Shown piece after piece: positions 46,101 to 60,457 of a stretch of DNA of 64,000 nucleotides. The notes under the pieces were generated by a model. It was given only the letters and a program-made list of their open reading frames with translations. It had not been told where the DNA came from and did not search any database. Position numbers and translations under genes: made by a program. Numbering within the stretch: position 1 is the first letter of the stretch; each line of letters starts with the position of its first letter. Origin of the DNA: Aristolochia californica (Eukaryota; Streptophyta; Magnoliopsida; Piperales; Aristolochiaceae); contig JARWKL010000003.1 of the NCBI GenBank assembly GCA_029961685.1, positions 17,354,467-17,418,466 on the forward strand. The letters run 5' to 3'.

Positions 46101-49100
46101 CATTTTTTATTCTTTTTAAAAAGTTTGGATCCATAGGTCATTTGTATCTTTAAAATGTTTCAATCATGCATATCCATATTTAAAACATGTGTAGAAATCT
46201 CCTTCTTTTAAAATTCCATGTTATTAGGGTTGAAGTAGTGGAATTTCCCAACTTTTGTGTTCATTTGTGGTGTGTGAATAAATCTTATTTACATAAATTT
46301 GTTATTATTTAAAATTTTTTCCTTACAAAACTCTTAAATTTTCATTTTTTTGTGATTTATTTGCCTTATCAAAATTTTTTACGGGATGAAAGGAAAGAGA
46401 AAAGTCAAGTTTTGATTGAAGAAAAATGTGTACATCTAAAATGGAAATTCATAAATGTTGAGAGAGATAATTTCAAAAAGTGTTTGTAATTTTTAGGGAT
46501 TGTAAACTCTTTTTAGTTTTTATATATTAGGTTTTGCAATTGTCGGGAAAAGGGGGAGACGAGGGATTTTTATCTAAGTGTTGACTCCAAATCCATAAGT
46601 GTTTTCTTACAAAAAAATGTAGCCCGTTATGCATGACTGGGCGATAAATCACCTTACAATCATCTATGATTGTTAGGTAAGATTTTTTTTAAATGGGCAA
46701 AATAATGGCTTGTTTGATTCGGGTAAATATCGCTCCACACGTTCACTTGAGAATTTAATGAGCACTTGTTATTCTCTTTAAAATCTTTGGATGCATTGGT
46801 CATTTGCATCTTTAGCAAGTTTCAAGCTTGTATATCCATATTTAAAACTTGTGTAGAAATCTCCTTCTTATAAAATTCCAAGCAATTAGGGTATTACTAG
46901 TGGAATTTTCCAAACTTGGATAACTAAACTTTTGTGTTCATTTTTGGTGTGAGAATAAATTTTCCTTAGTTAAATTTTTTATTGTTTGAAATCTTTTACA
47001 TCCATTAACTCTAAAATTTTCCTTTTGTTATGATTTATTTGCCTTATTAAAATTGTTTACGAGATGAAGGGAAAGTGAAAAATCAAGTTTTGATTTAAGT
47101 AAAAAGTATACATCTAAAATGGAAATGCTTAAATGAAGTAGGAGAGATAATTCCAACAGGTGTCTATATTTTTTCGGGAGAGTAAACTCTATTCAGTTTT
47201 TATTTATTAGGTTTTGTAATCGTCAGGAAAAGGGGAGGCAGGAGATTTTGAACTGAGTGTTGACAACCAATCCATAAGACATTTCTTACCAAAAAAAAAA
47301 ATTGCTCATTACGCATGATTTTCCGATAAATCACCTTAAAATCATCTATAATTGATAGGTCAGCTTTTTGTAAACAGGTAAAATAATGGCTTATTTGACA
47401 CGCGTAAATATCCCAACACATGTTCACTTGAGAATTTAATGAGCATTTGTTATTTTCTTTAAAAGGTTTGAATCCATAGGTCACTTGCATCTTTAAAATG
47501 TTTCAAGCATGCATATCAATATTTAAAACATGTGTAGAAATATCCTTCTTATAAAATTCCAAGCTGTTAGGGTTGAATTAGTGGAATTTCTCAAACTTGG
47601 ATACCAAAACTTTTGTGTTCATTTGTAGTGTCTGAATAAAAATTCTTTACTTACATTTTGTTATTGTTTAATATCTTTTCCATAGTTAAACTCTAAAATT
47701 TTCATTTTGTTGGGATCAATTTACCTGATAAAAATAGTTTACGGGATGAAAGGAAAGTGCAATCAACATTTTTAATTTAATAAAAAAGTATACATCTAAA
47801 TTGGAAATGCACAATGCACAAATGTAGAGAGAGATAATTCATAAAAGGGTCTGTAATTTTTGGGGATTGTAAACTCTTTTTAGTTTTATATATTAGGTTT
47901 TGCAAACGTCAGGAATAGGAGGCGACGGGGGATTTTTAACTGAGTGTTGACTCCCAATCCATAAATCATTAGTTACAAAAAAATATAGCCCGTTACGCAT
48001 GATTGGCAGATAAATTACCTTACAAATGTAAATGATTGGTAAATGGGCAAAATAATGGCTTGTTTGACTCGGTTAAATATGCCTCCACACGTTCACCTGA
48101 GAGTTTAATTATCAATTTTTATTCTCTTTAAAAGGCTTGGATCCATAGGTCATTTGCATCTTTAACATGTTTTAAGCATGCATATCCATATTTAAAACAT
48201 GTGTAGAAATCTCCATCTTATAAAATTCCAAGCTATTAGAGTTGAAATAATGGAGTTTCCCAACTTTTGTGTTCATTTGTGGTGAGTGAATAAATCTTAT
48301 TTATTTACATTTTTTATTGTTTTAATTTTTTTATACAAAACTCTTAAATTTTTATTTTGTTGTGATCTATTTGCCTTATCAAAATTGTTTACGGGATGAA
48401 AGAAAAGTGAAAACTCAAGTTTTGATTGAAGAAAAATGTATACATCTAAAATGGAAATGCACAAATGAAGAGAGAAATAATTTCAAAAAGTGTTTGTAAT
48501 TTTTAGGGATTGTAAACTCTTTTTAGTTTTTATATATTAGGTTTTGCAATTGTCGGGAAAAGGGGCAGGCAGGCGATTTTGAACTGAGTGTTGACTCCCA
48601 ATCCCTAAGTCATTTCTTACAACATAATATATCCCGTTACGCATGATTGATAGGAAAATCACCAGACAATCATCTTTGATTGTTTGGTCAATTTTTTGTA
48701 AATGGACAAAATAATGGCTTGTTTGACTTGGGTAAATATCCCAACACATGTTCACTTGAGAATTTAATGAGCTTTTGTTATTCTCTTTAAAAGGTTTGGA
48801 TAGGTTTCACAATCGTCAGGAAAAGGGGGAGGCAGGGGATTTTGAATTGAGTGTTGACTCCCAATCCATAAGTCATTTCGTACAAAAATAATATAGCCTG
48901 TTATGCATAATTGACCGGTAAATCACCTGACAATCATCTAAGATTGTTAGGTCTGATTTTTGTAAATTGGCAAAATAATGGCTTGGTTAGCCCGCGTAAA
49001 TAACCCAATGCACGTTCACTTGAGAAATTATTTACATTTGTTATTCTCTTTAAAATGTTTCGATCCATTGGTCATTTGCATCTTTAACAAGTTTCAAGCA

Positions 49101-51090
49101 TGCATATCCATATTTAAAACATGTGTAGAAATCTCCTTCTTATAAATTTCTAAGCTATTACAGTGGAATTTCCCAAACTTGGATAACAAAACTTTTGAGT
49201 TCATTTGTGTTGTGTGAATAAATTTTATTTACTTACATTTTTTATTGTTTTATATTTTTTCAATACATAAACTCTATAATTTTCATTTTTTTGTTATCTA
49301 TTTGCCTTATAAAAATTTTTACAAGATGAAGGGAAAGTGAAAACTCAAGTTTTGGTTGAAAAAAAAAGTACACCTCTAAAATGGAAATGCACTTGTGTAT
49401 GAGAGTTAATTCCAAAAAATGTTAGTAATTTTTAGGGATTGTAAGCGCTTTTTAGTTTTTATATTTTAGGTTTTGTAATCGTCGGGAAAACGGGGAGGTA
49501 GGGGATTTTTAACTGTGTGTTGACTCCCAATCCATAAGTCATTTCTTACAAAAATAATATAGCCCATTATGCATGATTGTTCGATAAATAACCTTACAAT
49601 CATCTAGGATTGTTAGGTCAGTTTTTTGTAAATGGATGAAATAATGGCTTGTTTGACACGGGTAAATATCCCACCGCATGTTCACTTGAGAACTTATTGA
49701 GCCTTTTTTATTCTCTATAAAAGGTTTGGATTCATAGGGCTTTTGCATCTTTCACTTGTTTCAAGCATACATATCCATATTTAAAACATGTGTAGAAATC
49801 TCCTTCTTATTACATTCCAAGCTATTAGGGTTGATCTAATGGAATTATCCAAACTTGGATAGTAAACCTTTTGTGTTCATTTGTGGTGTGTGAATAAATT
49901 TTCTTTAATTAAATTTTTTATTGTTTTAAATTTCTTCCATAGATAAACTCTAAAATTTTAGATTTGTTGTGGTCTATTTGCCTTATCAAAATTGTTTATG
50001 GGATGAAGGGAAAGTGAAAACTCAAGTTTTGATTTTAGAAAAATGTATACATCTTAAATGGAAATCCACAAATGTAGAGAGAGATATTTCAAAAAAATGT
50101 GTCCGTATTTTTTAAGGATTTTAAACTCTTTTTAGCTTTTTTATATTTAGTTTTGCAATAGTGGGGAAAAGGGGGAGGCGGGGGATTTTGAACTGAGTGT
50201 TGACTCCCAATCCATAAGTCATTTCTTAAAAAACATATATAGACTGTTTCGCATGATTGACCGATAAATCACCTTACAATCATCTATGATTGTTTGGTCA
50301 GCTTTTTTTAAGTGGGCAAAATAATGGCTTGTTTGACTCGGGTAAATATCTCGCCGCACGTTAACTTGAGAATTTAACGAGCATTTTTTATTCTCTTTAA
50401 AAGGTTTGGATCCATAGGTCATTTGCATCTTTAACATGTTTCAAGCATGCATATCCATATTTAAAACAAGTGTAGAAATCTCCTTCTTTTAAAATTCCAA
50501 GCTATTAGGGTTGAACTAGTGGAATTTCCAAAACTTGGAAAACAAAACTTTTGTTTTCATTTGTGGTGTGTGAATAAATTTTCTTTTACTTACATTTTTT
50601 ATTGTTTTAAATCTTTTCGATACTTAAATTCTAAAATTTTCATTTTGTAGTGATCTATTTACCTGATCAAAATTGTTTATGGGATGAAGGGAAAGTGAAA
50701 ACTCCATTTTTAATTTAATAAAAAAGTATACATCTAAAATAGAAGTTCTCAAATGTAGAGAGAGATAATTCCAAAAAGTGTTTGTTTTTTTTTGGGATTG
50801 TAAAATCTTTTTAGTTTTTATATATTCGATTTTGCAATCGTCGGGGAAAGTGAGAGGTGGGAATTTTTAACTGACTGTTGACTCCCAATCCAAAAAACAT
50901 TACTTACAAAAAATATATAGCCCATTATGCATGATTGGCCGATAAATCACCTTACAATATTCTATGATTGTTAGGTCAACATTTTGTAAATGGGTAAATT
51001 AATGGCTTGTTTGACTCGGGTAAATATCCCTCCACACCTTCACTTGAGAGTTTAATGAGCATTTTTTATTCTCTTTAAAAGGTTTGGATC
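37180..51090. repeat. Higher-order repeat: 37.2-42.1 kb block related to 46.5-51.1 kb
   Basis: Anchors 37435, 38112 and 39421 pair with 46789, 47470 and 48798 (offsets 9354-9377). Anchors 40097, 40758 and 41436 pair with 49061, 49728 and 50408 (offsets 8964-8972), the drop being the ~400-bp deletion at 48798. Diagnostic shared variants are the doubled cacaatgcac (38451 and 47810), aaaggggcaggc (39181 and 48559), tacacctctaaaa (40399 and 49369) and gcaatagtggg (about 41183 and 50154). Confidence 0.88.
48790..49061. repeat. Truncated satellite B monomer (~265 bp)
   Basis: At 48798 the anchor ggtttgga is followed directly by taggtttcacaatcgtcagg, which normally lies about 400 bp later, so most of one monomer is missing. 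The next anchor comes after only 263 bp. Confidence 0.85.
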
Positions 51091-54000
51091 CATAGGTCAT
51101 TTGCATCTTTAACATTTTTGAAGAATGCATATCCATATTTAAAACTTGTGTAGAAATCTCCATCTTATAAAATTCGAAGCTATTAGGTTTGAAATAGTGG
51201 AATTTTCCACCTTTTGTGTTCATTTGTGGTGTGTGAATAAATCTTATTTACTTACATTTGTTACCATTTTAAAGTTTGTCAATACAAAACTCTTAAATTT
51301 TCATTTTGTTGCTATTTGCCTTATCAAAATAGTTTACAGGATGAAAGGAAATTGAAAACTCAAGTTTTGATTTAAGAAAAATGTATTCATCTAAAATGGA
51401 AATGCACAAATGTAGAGAGATAATTTCAAAAAGTGTCTGTAATTTTTAGGGATTGTAAACTCTTTTTAGTTTTTATATATTTGGTTTTGCAATTGTCGGG
51501 AAAAGGGGCAGGCGGCGGATTATGAACTGAGATTTGTCTCCTAATCCCTAAGTCACTTCTTAAAAAAATAATATAGCCCCTTAGACATGATTGACCAGTA
51601 AATCACCTGACAATCAACTATGATTGTTAGATCAGCTTTTTCTAAATGGGCAAAATAATGGTTTGTTTGACTCGGGTAAATATCCCAACGCACGTTCACT
51701 TGAGAATTTAATGAGCTTTTGTTATTCTCTTTAAAAGGTTTGGATCCATGGGTCATTTGCATCTTTAACATCTTTGAAGCATGCATATCCATATTTAAAA
51801 CATGTGTAGAAATCTCTTTTATATAAAATTCCAAGCTATTAGGGCTGAACTAGTGAAATTTCCCAAACTAGGATAACAAAAATTTTGTGTTCATTTGTGG
51901 AGTGTGAATAAATATTCTTTACATATATTTTTTATTGTTTTAAATATTTTCTATTCATTAACTCTAAAATTTTCATTTTGTCTTGATCTGTTTGTCTAAT
52001 CAAAATAGTTTATGGGATGAAGGGAAAGTGAAAACTCAACTTTTGATTTAAAAATGGAAATGCATATATAGAGAGAGATAAATCAGAAAGTATCTATAAT
52101 TTTTAGGGATTGTAAACTCTTTTTAGTTTTTAGATATTAGGTTTTGCAATCATCAGGGAAAGGGGGAGGTGTGGGATTTTTGATTGAGTGTTGACTCCCA
52201 ATCCATAAGTCATTTCTTACAAGAAACAATATTGCCCGTTACGCATGATTGACTGATAAATCACCTTACAATCATCTATGATTGTTTGGTCAGCTTTTTA
52301 TAAAGGGGAAAAATAATGGCTTGTTTGACTCGTGTAAATATCGCATCGCACGTTCACTTGAGAATTTAATGAGCATTTGTTATTCTCTTTAAAGGTTTGG
52401 ATCCATAGGTCATTGGCATCTTTAACATGTTTCAAGAATGCATATCCATACTTAAAACATGTGTAGAAATCTCATTCTTATAAAATTCCAAGCTATTAGG
52501 GTTGAACTAGAGGAATTTCAAAAACTTGTATAACAAAATTTTTGTGTTTATTTGTGGTGGGTGAATAAATTTTCTTTACTTACATTTTTTATTGTTTTAA
52601 ATCTTTTCTATACATAAACTCTAAATTTTTCTTTTTATTTATTTGCCTGATCAAAATTATTTACGGAATGAAGGGAAAGTGAAAACTCAAGTTTTGATTT
52701 AATATAAAAGTATACTTATAAAATGGAAATGTAAAAATGTAAAGAGAGTTAATTCCAAAAAGTGTTTGTAATTTTTAGGGATTGTAAAGTCTTTTTAGTT
52801 TTGATATATTACATTTTGAAAATGTCGACAAAAGGGGGAGGCTGGGGATTTTTAATTGAATGCTGACCCCAATCCGTAAGTAATTTCTTACAAAAAAAAT
52901 ATAGCCCATTATGCATGATCGGCAGATAAATCACATTTCAATCATCTATGAATGTTAGGTCAACTTTTTGTAAATGGGCAAAATAATTGCTTGTTTGACT
53001 CTTATAAATATCCCACCGCACGTTCACTTAAGAATTTAATGTGCATTTGTTATTCTCTTTAAACGGTTTGGATCCATAGGTCATTTGCATCTTTAACATG
53101 TTTCAAACATGCATATCCATATTTAAAACATGTGTAGAAATCTCCTTCTTATAAAATTTCAAGCTATTATAGTGGAATTTACCAAACTTGGATGACAAAA
53201 CTTTTGTGTTCATTTGTGGTGTGTGAATAAATTTTATTCACTTACATTTGTTATTTTTTTAAATTTTTTCCATACATAAACTCTAAAATTTTCATTTTGT
53301 TGTGATCGATTTGCTTTATAAAAAAATTTATGAGATGAAGGGAAAGTGAAAACTCAAGTTTTGATTGAAGAAAAAAGTATACCTCTAAAATTAAAATTCA
53401 CTTGTGCATGAGAGATAATTCCAAAAAATGTCTGTAATTTTTAGGGTTTTTAAAAACGTTTTAGTTTTTATATTTTAGGTTTTGCAATCGTCGGGAAAAG
53501 GGGGACGTAGGGGATTTTTAACTGAGTGTTGACTCCCAATCCATAAGTCATTTCTTACAAAAACAAATATAACCCATTACCCATGATTGTCCGATAAATC
53601 ACCTTACAATCATCTTTGATTTTTAGGTCAGCTTTTTGTAAATGGGCGAAATAATGGCTTGTTTGACTCGGGTAAATATCCCACCACATGTTCACTTGAG
53701 AATTTATTGAGCATTTTTTATTCTCTTTAAATGGTTTGGATTCATAGGTCTTTTGCATCTTTCACATGGTTCAAGCATGCATATCCATATTTAAAACATG
53801 TGCAGAAATCTCCTTCTTGTAACATTCCAAGCTATTAGGGTTGATCTATTGGAATTTCCCAAACTTGTATAACAAACGTTTTGTGTTCATTTGTGGTATG
53901 TGAATAAATTTTTTTTACTTACATTTGTTAATATTTTAAATTTTTTCCATACATAAACTCTAAAAGTTTCAATTTGTTGTGATCTATTTGCCTTATCAAA

Positions 54001-56500
54001 ATTGTTTAAGGCACGAAGGGAAATTGAAAACTCATGTTGTGATTAAAGAAAAATGTATACATGTAAAATGGAAATCCAAAAATGTAGAAAGAGATAATTT
54101 GGTTTGGCAATAGTGGGGAAAAGGGGGAGGGGGGGGATTTTAAATTGAGTGTTGACTCCCAAAACATAAGTGATTTCTTACAAAAAAAATATAGCCCTTC
54201 CACATGATAGACCGGTAAATCACATTACAATCATCTAAGATTGTGTGGTCAGCTTTTGTAAATGGGCAAAATAATGGCTTGTTTGACTCGGGAAAATATC
54301 TCACCGCACGTTCACTTGAGAATTTAACAAGCATTTGCTATTCTCTTTAAAAGGTTTGGATTCATAGGTCCTTTTCATCTTTAAAATGTTTCAAGCATGC
54401 ATATCCATATTTAAAACATGTGTAGAAATCTCATTCTTATAAAATTCTAAGCTATTAGTGTTGAACTAGTGGAATTTCCCAAACTTGGATTACAAAACTT
54501 TTGTGTTCATTTGTGCTGTATGAATTACTTTTCTTTACTTACATTTGTTATTGTTGTAAATCATTTCCATACTTAAAATCTAAAATTTTCATTTAGTTGT
54601 GATCTATTTCCCTGATCAAAATTGTTTACGAGATGAAGGGAAAGTGAAAATTCCATTTTTAATTTAATAAAAAGGAATACATCTAAAATGGAAATTTACA
54701 AATGTAGAGAGAGATAATTGCAAAAAACGTCTATAATTTTTAGGTATTGTAAACTCTTTTTAGTTTTTATATATTAGGTTTTGTAATCGTCGGGAAAAGG
54801 GGGAGGCGAGGGATTTTTAACGAAGTATTGACTCCCAATCCATAAATCATTACTTACAAAAAAAATATAGCCTGTTACGCATGATTGGCTGATAAATCAC
54901 CTTACAATCTTCTATGAGTGTTAGGTCAGCTTTTTGTAAATGGGCAAAGCAATGTCTTCTTTGACTCGGGTAAATATCCCTCCACATGTTCATTTGAGAG
55001 TTTAATGAGCATTTATTATTCTCTTTAAAAGGTTTGGATCTATGGGTCATTTGCATCTTTAACATGTTTCAAGCATGCATATCCATATTTAAGACATGTG
55101 TAGAAATCTCCATCTTATAAAATTCCAAGCTATTAGGATTGAAATAGTGGAATTTCCCAACTTTTGTGTTCATTTGTGGTGTGTGAATAAATCTTATTTA
55201 CTTACCATTGTTATTGGTTTAATTTTTTTCCATAAAAAACTCTTAAATTTTCATTTTGTTATGACCTATTTGCCATATCAAAATTGTTTACGGGATGAAA
55301 GGAAAGTGAAAACTTAAGTTTTGATTTAAGAAAAATGTTTACATCTAAAATGGAAATGCACAAATGTAGAGACAGATAATTTCAAAAAGTGTCTGTAATT
55401 TTTAGGGATTGTAAACTCTTTTCAGTTTTTATGTATTAGGTTTTGCATACGTCGGGAAAAAGGGCAGGTAGGGGATTTTGAACCTAGTGTTGAATCCTAA
55501 TCCCTAAGTCATTTCGTACAAAAATAATGTAGCCCATTAAGCATGATTGACTGATAAATCACCTGAAAATCATATGTGATTGTTGGGTCAGTGTTTTCTA
55601 AATGGGAAAAATAATTACTTGTTTGACTCGGGTAAATATCCCAACGCACGTTCATTTGAGAATTTAATGAGCTTTTGTTATTCTCTTTAAAAGGTTTGGA
55701 TACATAGGTCATTTGCTACTTTAACATGTTTCAAGCATGCATATCCATATTTAAAACATGTGTAGAAATTTCCTTCTTAGAAAATTCCAAGCTATTAGGG
55801 TTGAACTAGTGGAATTTACCAAACTTGGATAACAAAACATTTTTGTTCATTTGTGGAGTGTGGATAAATTTTCTTTACTTAAATATTTTTATTGTTTTCA
55901 ATATTTTCAAATCATTAACTCTAAAATTTTCATTTTGTTGTGATCTGTTTGCCTAATCAAAATTATTTAATAAAGGGAAAATGAAAACTCAAGTTTTGAA
56001 TTAAAAAAAACTATACATCTAAAATGGAAATGCATAAATGTAGAGAGAGATAATTCCAAAAAGTGTCCGTAATTTTAAGGGATTGTAAACTCTTTTTACT
56101 TTTTAGAGATTAGGTTTTGCAAACATCGGGAAAAGGGGGAGGTGAGGGATTTTTAACTGAGTTTTGACTCCCAATCCATAAGTCATTTCATACAAAAAAA
56201 ATATTACCCGTTACGCTTGATTGACTGATAAATCACCTTACAATCATCTATGATTGTTAGGTCAGTTTTTTATAAATGGGAAAAATAATGGCTTGTTTGA
56301 CTCGGGTAAATATCGCACCGCACTTTCTCTTAAGAATTTAATGACCATTTTTATTCTCTTTAAAAGGTTTGGATAAATAGGTCATTTGCATCTTTAACAT
56401 GTTTCAAGCATGCATATTCCTATTTAAAATATGTGTAGAAATCTCCTTCTTATAAAATTCCAAGCTGTTAGGGATGAACTAGTGGAATTTCCCAAACTTG
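49061..56500. repeat. Higher-order repeat: ~six-monomer block at 49.1-52.5 kb repeated at 53.1-56.5 kb
   Basis: Anchors 49728, 50408, 51086, 51742 and 52399 pair with 53738, 54358, 55036, 55698 and 56371 at offsets of 3950-4010 bp, about six monomers. Shared variants are ttggattcatagg anchors (49728 and 53738), gcaatagtggggaaaag, aatgagcttttgttattc, and attNcccgttacgc followed by gattgactgataaatc. A further relative of the 52-53.7 kb part lies at 61-63 kb (for example ctattatagtgga at 53163 and 62462). Confidence 0.82.
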
Positions 56501-57280
56501 TATAATAAAAATTTTGTGTTTATTTGTGGTGTGTGAATAAATTTTATTTACTTAAATTTTTTATTTTTCTAAATTTTTTCCACACATAAACTCTAAATTT
56601 TTCTTTTTATTGTGATCTATTTGCCTTGTCAAAGTATTTTCACATGTTTCAAGCATGCATATCCATATTTAAAACATGTGTAGAAATCTCCTTCTTATAG
56701 AATTCCAAGCTATTAGGGTTGAACTAGTGGAATTTTCCAAACTTTGAGAACAAAACTTTTGTGTTCATTTGTCATATGTGAAGAAATAATTTTTACTTAC
56801 ATTTGTTATTGTTTTAAATTTTATCCATTCATAAACTCTAAAATTTTCATTTTGTTGTGATCTATTTGCCTTCTCATAATTTTTTACGGGATGAAGGGCA
56901 AGTGAAAACTCAAGTTTTGATTTAAGAAAAAAGTATACATCTAAAATGGAAATGCAAAAATGTATAGAGAGATAATTCCAAAAAGTGTCTGTAATTTTTA
57001 GGGATTGTAAACTCTTTTTAGTTTTTATTTATTAGGTTTTGTAATCGTCGGGAAAAGGGGGAGGCGGGGGATTGAGAACTTTGTGTTGACTCCCAATCCA
57101 TAAGTTATTTCTTACAAAAAAAAATATAGGCCGTTACGCATGATTGACCGATAAATCACCTTACAATCATCTATGATTATGAGGTCAGCTTTTTTTAAAT
57201 GGGAAAAATAATGGCTGATTTGACTAGGGTAAATATCCCACCGCATGTTCACTTGAAAATTTAATGAGCATTAAGGTTTG
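56371..57280. repeat. Partial plus nearly complete satellite B monomer with rearranged junction
   Basis: Near 56635 the sequence jumps from ttgccttgtcaaagta back to acatgtttcaagcatgc, the phase just after the anchor. A monomer of about 270 bp is thus fused to a fresh one lacking its anchor. Confidence 0.8.
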
Positions 57281-60200
57281 GATCCATAGGTCATTTGCAT
57301 CTTTAACATGTTTGAAGCATGCATATACATATTTAAAACATGTGTAGAAATCTCCTTCTTATAAAATTCCAAGCTATTAGGGATGAAATAATGGAATTTC
57401 CAAAAATTGGATAACAGAACTTTTGTATTCTTTGTGTGTGTGAGTAAATTTTCTTTACTTATAGTTTTTATTGTTTTGAATTTTTTCCTTACATAAACTC
57501 TAAAAATTCATTTTGTTGTGATCTATTTGCCTTATCAAAATTGTTTGCGGGATGAAGGGAAAGTGAAATCTCATGTTTTGATTAAAGAAAAATATATACA
57601 TCTAAAATGAAAATGCACAAATGTAGAGAGAGATAATTCCAAAAAGTTTCAGTAATTTTTAGGGATTTTAAACTCTTTTTTAGTTTTTATTTATATGGTT
57701 TTGCAATCGTCAGGAAAAGGGGGCGGCGAGGGATTTTGAACTGAGTGTTGACTCCCAATCCATTCATCGTTACTTACAAAAATAATATAGCCCGTTAGTC
57801 ATGATTGACCGGTAAATCACCTGACAATCATCTATGATTATTAGGTCAGCTTTTTCTAAATGGGCATAATAATGGCTTGTTTGACTGGGGTAAATATCCC
57901 ACCGTACGTTCACTTGAGAATTTAATGAGCATTTTTTATTCTCTTTAAAAGGTTTGGATCCATAGGTCATTTGCATCTTTAACATGTTTCAAGGATGCAT
58001 GTCCATATTTAAAACATGTGTAGAAATGTCCTTCTTATAAAATTCCAAGCTACTAGGGTAGAACTAGTGGAATCTCCCAAACTTGATAACTAAAATTTTG
58101 TGTTCAGTTCATTTGTGGTGTCTAAATAAATTTTCCTTACTTAGATTTTTTATTGTTTTAAATCCTTTCCATACATTAAATCTAAAATTTGCAATTTGTT
58201 ATGATCTTTTTGCCTTATCAAATTTGTTTATGGCTTCAAGGGAAAGTGAAAACTCAAGTTTTGGTTTAAGAAAAAATTATACATCTAAAATGGAAATGCT
58301 TAAAAGAAGAAAGAGAGATAATTCCAAAATGTGCCTATAATTTTTAGTAACCTCTTTTTAGTTTTTATTTATTAGGTTTTTCTATCATTGGAAATGGGGG
58401 AGGTGAGGGATTTTAAACTGAGTGTTGACTCCCAATCCATAAGTCATTTCTAACAAAAAATTATATAGCCCGTTACGTAGGATTGACCCGTAAATCACCT
58501 GACAATCATCTATGATTGTTGGGTCAGTTTTTTGTAAATGGACGAAATAATGGCTTGTTTGACTCGGGTAAATATCCCACCACAGGTTCACTTGAGAATT
58601 TAATGAGCATTTGTTATTCTCTTTAAAAGGTTTGGATCCATAGGTCATTTGCATCTTTAACTTGTTTCAAGCATGCATGTCCATATTTAAAACATGTGTA
58701 GAAATCTCCTTCTTATCAAATTCCAAGCTATTAGGGGGTAACTAGTGGAATTTACCAAACTTGGAGAATAAAACTTTTGTGTTCGTTTGTGGGGTGTGAA
58801 TAAATTTTTCATACTTACATTTTTTATTGTTTTAAATACTTTGCTTACATTAACTCTAAAATTTTCATTTTTTTGGGATCTGTTTGCCTTATCAAATTTT
58901 TTTACGGGATGAAGGGAAAGTGAAAAATCAAGTTTTGATTTAAGAAAAAAGTATACATCTAAAATGGAAATACATAAATGTAGAGAGAGATAATTCCAAA
59001 AAGTGTCTATAATTTTTAGGGATTGTAAACTCTTTGTAGTTTTTAGATATTAGGTTTTGCAATCGTCGGGAAAAGGGTGAGGTGAGGGATTTTTAACTAA
59101 GTGTTGACTCCCAATCCATAAGTCATTTCTTACAAAAAAACTGTAGCCCATTACGCATGATTGACCGATAAATCACTTTACAGTCATCTATGATTGTTAG
59201 ATCAGGTTTTGTAAATGGGTGAAATGATGGCTTGGTTGACCGGGGCAAATATCCTAGCACATGTTCACTTGAGAATTTAATGAGCATTTGTCATTCTCTT
59301 TAAAAGGTTTGGATCCATAGGTCATTTGCATCTTTAACATTTTTCAAGCATGAATATCCATATTTAATACATGTGTAGAAATCTCCTTGTTATAAAATTC
59401 CAAGCAATTAGGAGTTAAGTAATGGAATTTCCCAAACTTGGATAACAGAACTTTTGTGTCCATTTGTGGTGTATGAATAAATTGTATTTACTTACAGTTG
59501 TTATTGTTTTAAATTTTTTCCATACACAAACTCTAAAATTTTCATTTTGTTGTGATCTATTTGCCTTATCAAAATATTTTGCAGTATGAAGGGAAAGGGA
59601 AAACTCAAGTTTTGATTTAAGAAATATGTATACATCTAAAATGGAAAAGCACAAATGTAGAGAGAGATAATTCGAAAAAGTGTCTGTAATTTTTAAGGAT
59701 TTTAAACATTTTTTAGTTTTTATTTATTTTGTTTTGCAATTGTCGGGAAAAAGGGGAGGCGGGAGATTTTGAACTAAGTGTTGACTCCCAATCCATTAGT
59801 CATTTCTAACAAAAATAGTATAGCCCACCTGACAATCATCTATGATTGTTAGGTCAATTTTTTGTAAATTGGCAAAATAATGGCTTGTTTGACTCGGGTA
59901 AATATACCACTGCACGTTCACTTGATAATTTAATGAGAATTTTTTATTCTCTTTAAAAGGTTTGGATCGATAGGTCATTTGCATCTTTAACTTGTTTAAA
60001 ACATGCATATCCATATTTAAAACAAGTGTAGAAATCTCCTTCTTATAAAATTCCAATCTGTTAGGGTAGAACTAATGGAAATTCCCAAACTTGGATAACT
60101 AAACTTTTGTGTTCACTTGTGGTGTGTGAATAAATTTTCCATACTTACATTTTTTATTTTTTTAAAGGTTTTCCATACATTAACTCTAAAATTTTCATTT

Positions 60201-60457
60201 TCTTATGATCTATTTGCCTTATCAAAATTGTTTATAGGATGAAGGGAAAGTGAAAACTCATGTTTTGATTTAAGAAAAAAGTATACATCTAAAATGGAAA
60301 TGCTTAAATAAAGAAAGAGAGATATTTCCAAAAAGTTTCTATAATTTTTAGGGATAGTAAACTCTTAGTTTTTATTTATTAGATTTTCCATTCGTCCGAA
60401 AATGGGGGAGACAGGGGATTTTGAACTGAGTGTTAACTCCCAATCCATAATTCATTT

